The notes under the pieces are model-generated. The model searched no databases. It saw nothing but the letters and a program-made list of their open reading frames with translations, and was not told the origin of the DNA. This document shows, piece by piece, positions 60,684 through 64,000 of a stretch of DNA of 64,000 nt; the stretch's first letter is position 1; each line of letters opens with the position of its first letter. The stretch covers positions 4,488,649 to 4,552,648 of the forward strand of contig CM055312.2 in NCBI GenBank assembly GCA_029255685.2, written 5' to 3'. A program made the translations under genes and the position numbers. The stretch is from Silene conica. Taxonomy: Eukaryota > Streptophyta > Magnoliopsida > Caryophyllales > Caryophyllaceae.

Positions 60684-61555
60684 GTTGTTGCCCCTCTAAG
60701 TCCGAGGCAACCCCACAATAAAGTCCATCGAGATGTTCTCCCACTTCCACTCTGGCACATCCAAAGGCTGAACCTTCCCTTGTGGTCTCTTATGCTCTCA
60801 TTTTACCCTTTGACATGTCAAACACCTTGACACAAACTCCGCGACTTCCTTCTTCATATTTGGCCACCAGAACGTCTTTTTGAGGTCTTTATACAACTTA
60901 TCACCCCCTGGGTGAACGGAATATGGAGTAGCGTGAGCTTCAGTCAGGATTTTATTATTTAGCTCCTCAATATCCGGAACACACCATCGCCCACTGAACC
61001 TCAAACTATCGTCGGTATGTACACTGAACTTGGATGCAGACTCCCTATCTTCACTCTCAATCATCCTGCGCCACTTCAGAATCCTCGCATCATTCTTTTG
61101 TAACTCCCGAATCTCCCCATACAACTCAGGCTCCACAGTCAAATCACTAAGAGTATCTCTTTTCCGGATCATGAAAATTCTCATCTCCCTTAGTTCACCA
61201 TGCAACCTCACTCGCGATCTGGCACAACTCAAAGCATGTACAGATTTCTTACTTAGGGCATCAGCTACCATATTTGCTTTGCCTTCGTGGTAGACAATCT
61301 GCATATCATAGTCTCCAATCAACTCTATCCACCTCCTCTGTCTCATGTTCAACTCTCGCTGGGTGTAGATATACTTCAAACTCTTGTGATCTGAAAACAC
61401 CTTAAAAGTGGCTCCGTATAGGTAATGGCGCCACAACTTAAGTGCAAAGACCACAGCTCCCAATTCCAAATCATGAGTCGGATAATTTCTTCATAGGTCT
61501 TCAATTGGCGAGAAGCATACGCGATCACTCTCCCATTCTGCATTAGCACACAACC
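60684..61555 (-). pseudogene. Tekay-2 RNase H C-terminal half and integrase zinc finger
   Basis: [35 protein letters not shown] and VADALSKK (RNase H end), then HATPYSVH...CLTCQ (zinc finger). Breaks: TAG in a former CAG codon near 60697, TGA near 60797 and a one-base loss near 61485-61490 that shifts the RNase H frame. Confidence 0.86.
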
Positions 61556-62385
61556 CTATCCATGCTTCGAAGCGTCAGTATAAACTTCAAAATTATCACT
61601 CCCGACTGGCAAGGCAATGATAGGAGCTGTTGTCAGACGTTCTTTAAGGGTCAGGAATGCCTTCTCACAACTCTCATCCCAGACGAACTGGTTCTCCTTC
61701 CTCATTAATGATGTCAACGGCTTTGCTATCTTCGAAAAATCTTTGACAAACCTCCGATAATAACCAGCCAATCCCAGGAAGCTTTGAATCTCAGTCACAT
61801 TCTTCGGACTTTGCCATTTAGTCACAGCCTCGATCTTACAAGGGTCGACAGATACCCCCTCCTTGGAAATTACATGCCCCAGAAATGCAACTTTCTCTAA
61901 CCAGAACTCACACTTGCTCAACTTAGCATTGAGCTTATGCTCCTCCAGGGTCTGAAGTACCCTCCTCAAATGATCCTCGTGCTCTTCCGCATTCTTGGAA
62001 TACACTAGAATATCATCGATGAATACCACCACGAACTTATCCAGATATGGGCTAAAGACTCGGTTCATCAAATCTATGAACACAGCTGGAGCTTTAGTCA
62101 ATCCGAATGGCATGACCACAAATTCATAGTGGCCATACCTCATTCTGAAAGCGGTCTTTGGAATATCTTCATCTTTTATTCTCAACTGGTGATACCCGGA
62201 TCTCAAATTAATCTTAGAGAAAACCCCAGCTCCACTTAACTGATCGAACAAGTCGTCAATTCTTGGCAAAGGATAACGGTTCTTGATGGTCACATTGTTC
62301 AGCTCTCGATAGCCAACACAAAGCCTCAAACTCCCATCCTTGTTCTTCACAAACAGAACAGGTGCTCCCAGGGTGACACACTGGG
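61556..62385 (-). pseudogene. Tekay-2 reverse transcriptase and RNase H start
   Basis: Contains [34 protein letters not shown] (the catalytic aspartates survive) and YTDASKHG. It ends at a TAG where Tekay-1 has a leucine codon. Upstream a one-base loss and a nearby compensating change around 62366-62393 break the link to protease. Confidence 0.9.
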
Positions 62386-62997
62386 TCAGATGAATCCTTT
62401 CTCAGCTAGTTCATCCAACTGTTTCTTCAATTCCTCCATCTCCTTCGGTCCCATACGGTACGGTGATTTAGATATTGGTCCCGCCCCTGGTTTTAGGTCA
62501 ATGGAAAATTCCACTTCCCTCCTTGGCGGTAACCCTGGAACGTCGTCTCGGAACACTCCCTCAAACTCCCGCACCACAGGTATCTCGCTAGTCTTAGGGG
62601 TCTCAGCCTCGCAGTTCCACATTTGGCACAAGATCAGACTCTCTCCTTTCCTCAAGCTAGACTTAATGGTATTGACGGAAATGAACTTGATTTTAGGTTT
62701 GACTCGATATCCCTTGTAAGACACCCTCACTCCCTTAGGTCCCTTCAAGGAAATTTTCTTTTGATGACAGTCAATAAAAACTCGATACTTCCCCAGCCAG
62801 TCCATCCCTAGGATCACCTCAAAACCCCCCAGTGGAAATTCTATGAGGTCACAGAAGAAAATTGCTTCCCCGATTTTGATGGGTACACTCCCATAAACCC
62901 TATTATAAGTTATCGACTCTACTGAAGGTATGGTCACTGAGTCCGCGACCCAGTCGAATCTCTCAAGTCCCAAGGCCTTAACATGATCTCTAGACAC
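62386..62997 (-). pseudogene. Tekay-2 protease C-terminal part and linker to RT
   Basis: 203 codons corresponding to residues about 38-250 of Tekay-1 Pol, with VILGMDWLGKYR and the [19 protein letters not shown] linker that precedes RT. A one-base deletion near 63020-63030 separates it from the protease active-site segment in the gag frame. Confidence 0.88.
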
Positions 62998-64000
62998 AAA
63001 AGAATGGGTGCCACCGGAATCGAAAGTACGAAAGTAGGTTTAGAGTTCACAAGAAAAGTATCGGTTACCTCATGAGCATCATCCTTAGCTGCCTGTTTTC
63101 CCATGGCAAAAAGCTTGCCAGTGGATTTGACTCCACTCTGACTGGCACTAGATGTCCCAGTCTGCTGGTTCCCTTCTGCACCCGCCTTCTGATTGCTTCC
63201 ATTCCCATGGTATTGATTTTGGTATAACCGATTCTGATTGTTGTTGTAGTTTATCTGATAATTGTTGCTGCCTCCAGACTTCGCACCCCCACCATAATTT
63301 GTCATGGGTGTACGATAGCCACTGCTACCATAGGACTGAGTGCGTGATCCCTGATATCCGGATGTAGGCGTACGATAACCCCCGGACTGATTCCCTCTAG
63401 ATGAGCGACAAACTGCCTGTTTGTATCCCCTCTTTCCACAACCAAAACAAACTATCCCAACCGAACCACTGCCAGAACCCCCACTCATGAGATTACCCCC
63501 ACTCTGATTTCTCACTCCTCCAGAAGCATTGTTGCTGAAATACCCACTATACTTGTTGGTGCTTTGCTTCTTTGACCCAGAACCTTCAGTTACCACTTCA
63601 GCCTTCCTCTTTTCAGACTTTGACTTCTTGTCCTCTTTGATCATCTCTGAGAGCCTCTCCGCCGCCCCAACCCGTAAATAGATATCCCGGACTGTGGTGG
63701 GAGGAGCCGCAATCAGCCTCTTCTTGATAGCGATTGACAACCCCCTCTCAAATTTCATTGTCAGCATGGCATCATCAAACCCCGTGTCCCCCACATAGCT
63801 TACCAACTGGATAAATTTTCTATAATAGGCCTCTACCGTCATGTCCTCCGTCATCCTGAAGGTATCAAACTCCTCTCTTAGCTTGCTTTTCTGGAATTCT
63901 GGTAGAAACACTTCATATAAGATCCTCTTGAATGCGATCCAGGCAACAAACTCAGTTCCATCCTCTCTGGCTGCCTCTCGAATTTCTCCTTTGTTCCCAG
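62998..64000 (-). pseudogene. gag: Tekay-2 Gag (3' part) running into protease
   Basis: Open from the window edge. Capsid end (FLPEFQKSKLREEFD), zinc knuckle CFGCGKRGYKQAVC with Y in place of the metal-binding H, then an N/Q/Y/G-rich linker that continues in frame into [15 protein letters not shown] and the start of protease (TFVLS). This shows that gag and protease share a frame in the family. It loses the frame just after the protease start. The Gag N-terminus is outside the window. Confidence 0.87.

Larger units (their letters stand above)
56866..64000 (-). mobile_element. Tekay-2 chromovirus, decayed, cut by window edge
   Basis: Contains the 3' LTR (56866-59530), two hairpin-purine modules, broken pol and the 3' part of gag. 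It is clearly related to Tekay-1 in protein but its LTR is diverged. The 5' LTR, primer site and gag start lie beyond 64000. AGCAG (56861-56865) should be one copy of its target duplication. Confidence 0.93.

Overview
The window is nuclear DNA of a flowering plant and consists almost entirely of nested LTR retrotransposons. I see no convincing host gene, rRNA gene, functional tRNA gene or CRISPR array. The evidence for a plant is the set of lineages present: Tat (two RNase H domains), Athila (tRNA-Asp-type primer site, env-like ORF), chromodomain-bearing Tekay/Del, and a Ty1/copia element primed by initiator-Met tRNA. Species cannot be fixed from this sequence.

The oldest layer is one Ty3/gypsy Tat element on the + strand. 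It has been cut into three pieces at 1-2680, 35168-37766 and 56336-56865. It carries decayed gag, protease, RT, Ty3 RNase H, second (archaeal-type) RNase H and integrase, plus a gene on the opposite strand.

Insertion 1 (2681-35167, target duplication CCTAC) is an Athila-related element with gag and protease but no RT, RNase H or integrase. Its 5' LTR received a 24.3-kb block (3255-27581, duplication TTATT) of four tandem Tekay-like LTRs separated by about 480-bp internal remnants. The second LTR of that block was hit by a nearly intact Athila element (8507-19547, duplication ATAT).

Insertion 2 (37767-56335, minus strand, duplication TTTAA) is a Tekay chromovirus with a long intact pol. A young, apparently intact Ty1/copia element (40074-48705, minus strand, duplication TCTCC) sits between its polypurine tract and its 3' LTR. 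Insertion 3 (56866 to the window edge, minus strand) is a decayed Tekay relative whose LTR holds a long-inverted-repeat MITE.

The features most worth following are short structural signals inside these elements. First, GGTCGACCGACC dyads occur in pairs spaced exactly 21 bp in the LTRs, gag coding region and 3' region of the gag-protease element. A different palindrome, CACTCGATCGAGTG, has the same 21-bp step in the unrelated copia leader. Second, three tandem RNA-type hairpins with covarying stems lie in the Athila 3' region. Third, hairpin plus purine-tract modules appear twice at the 3' end of every element whose 3' end is visible. Fourth, a tandem multi-LTR array is bounded by a single target duplication.
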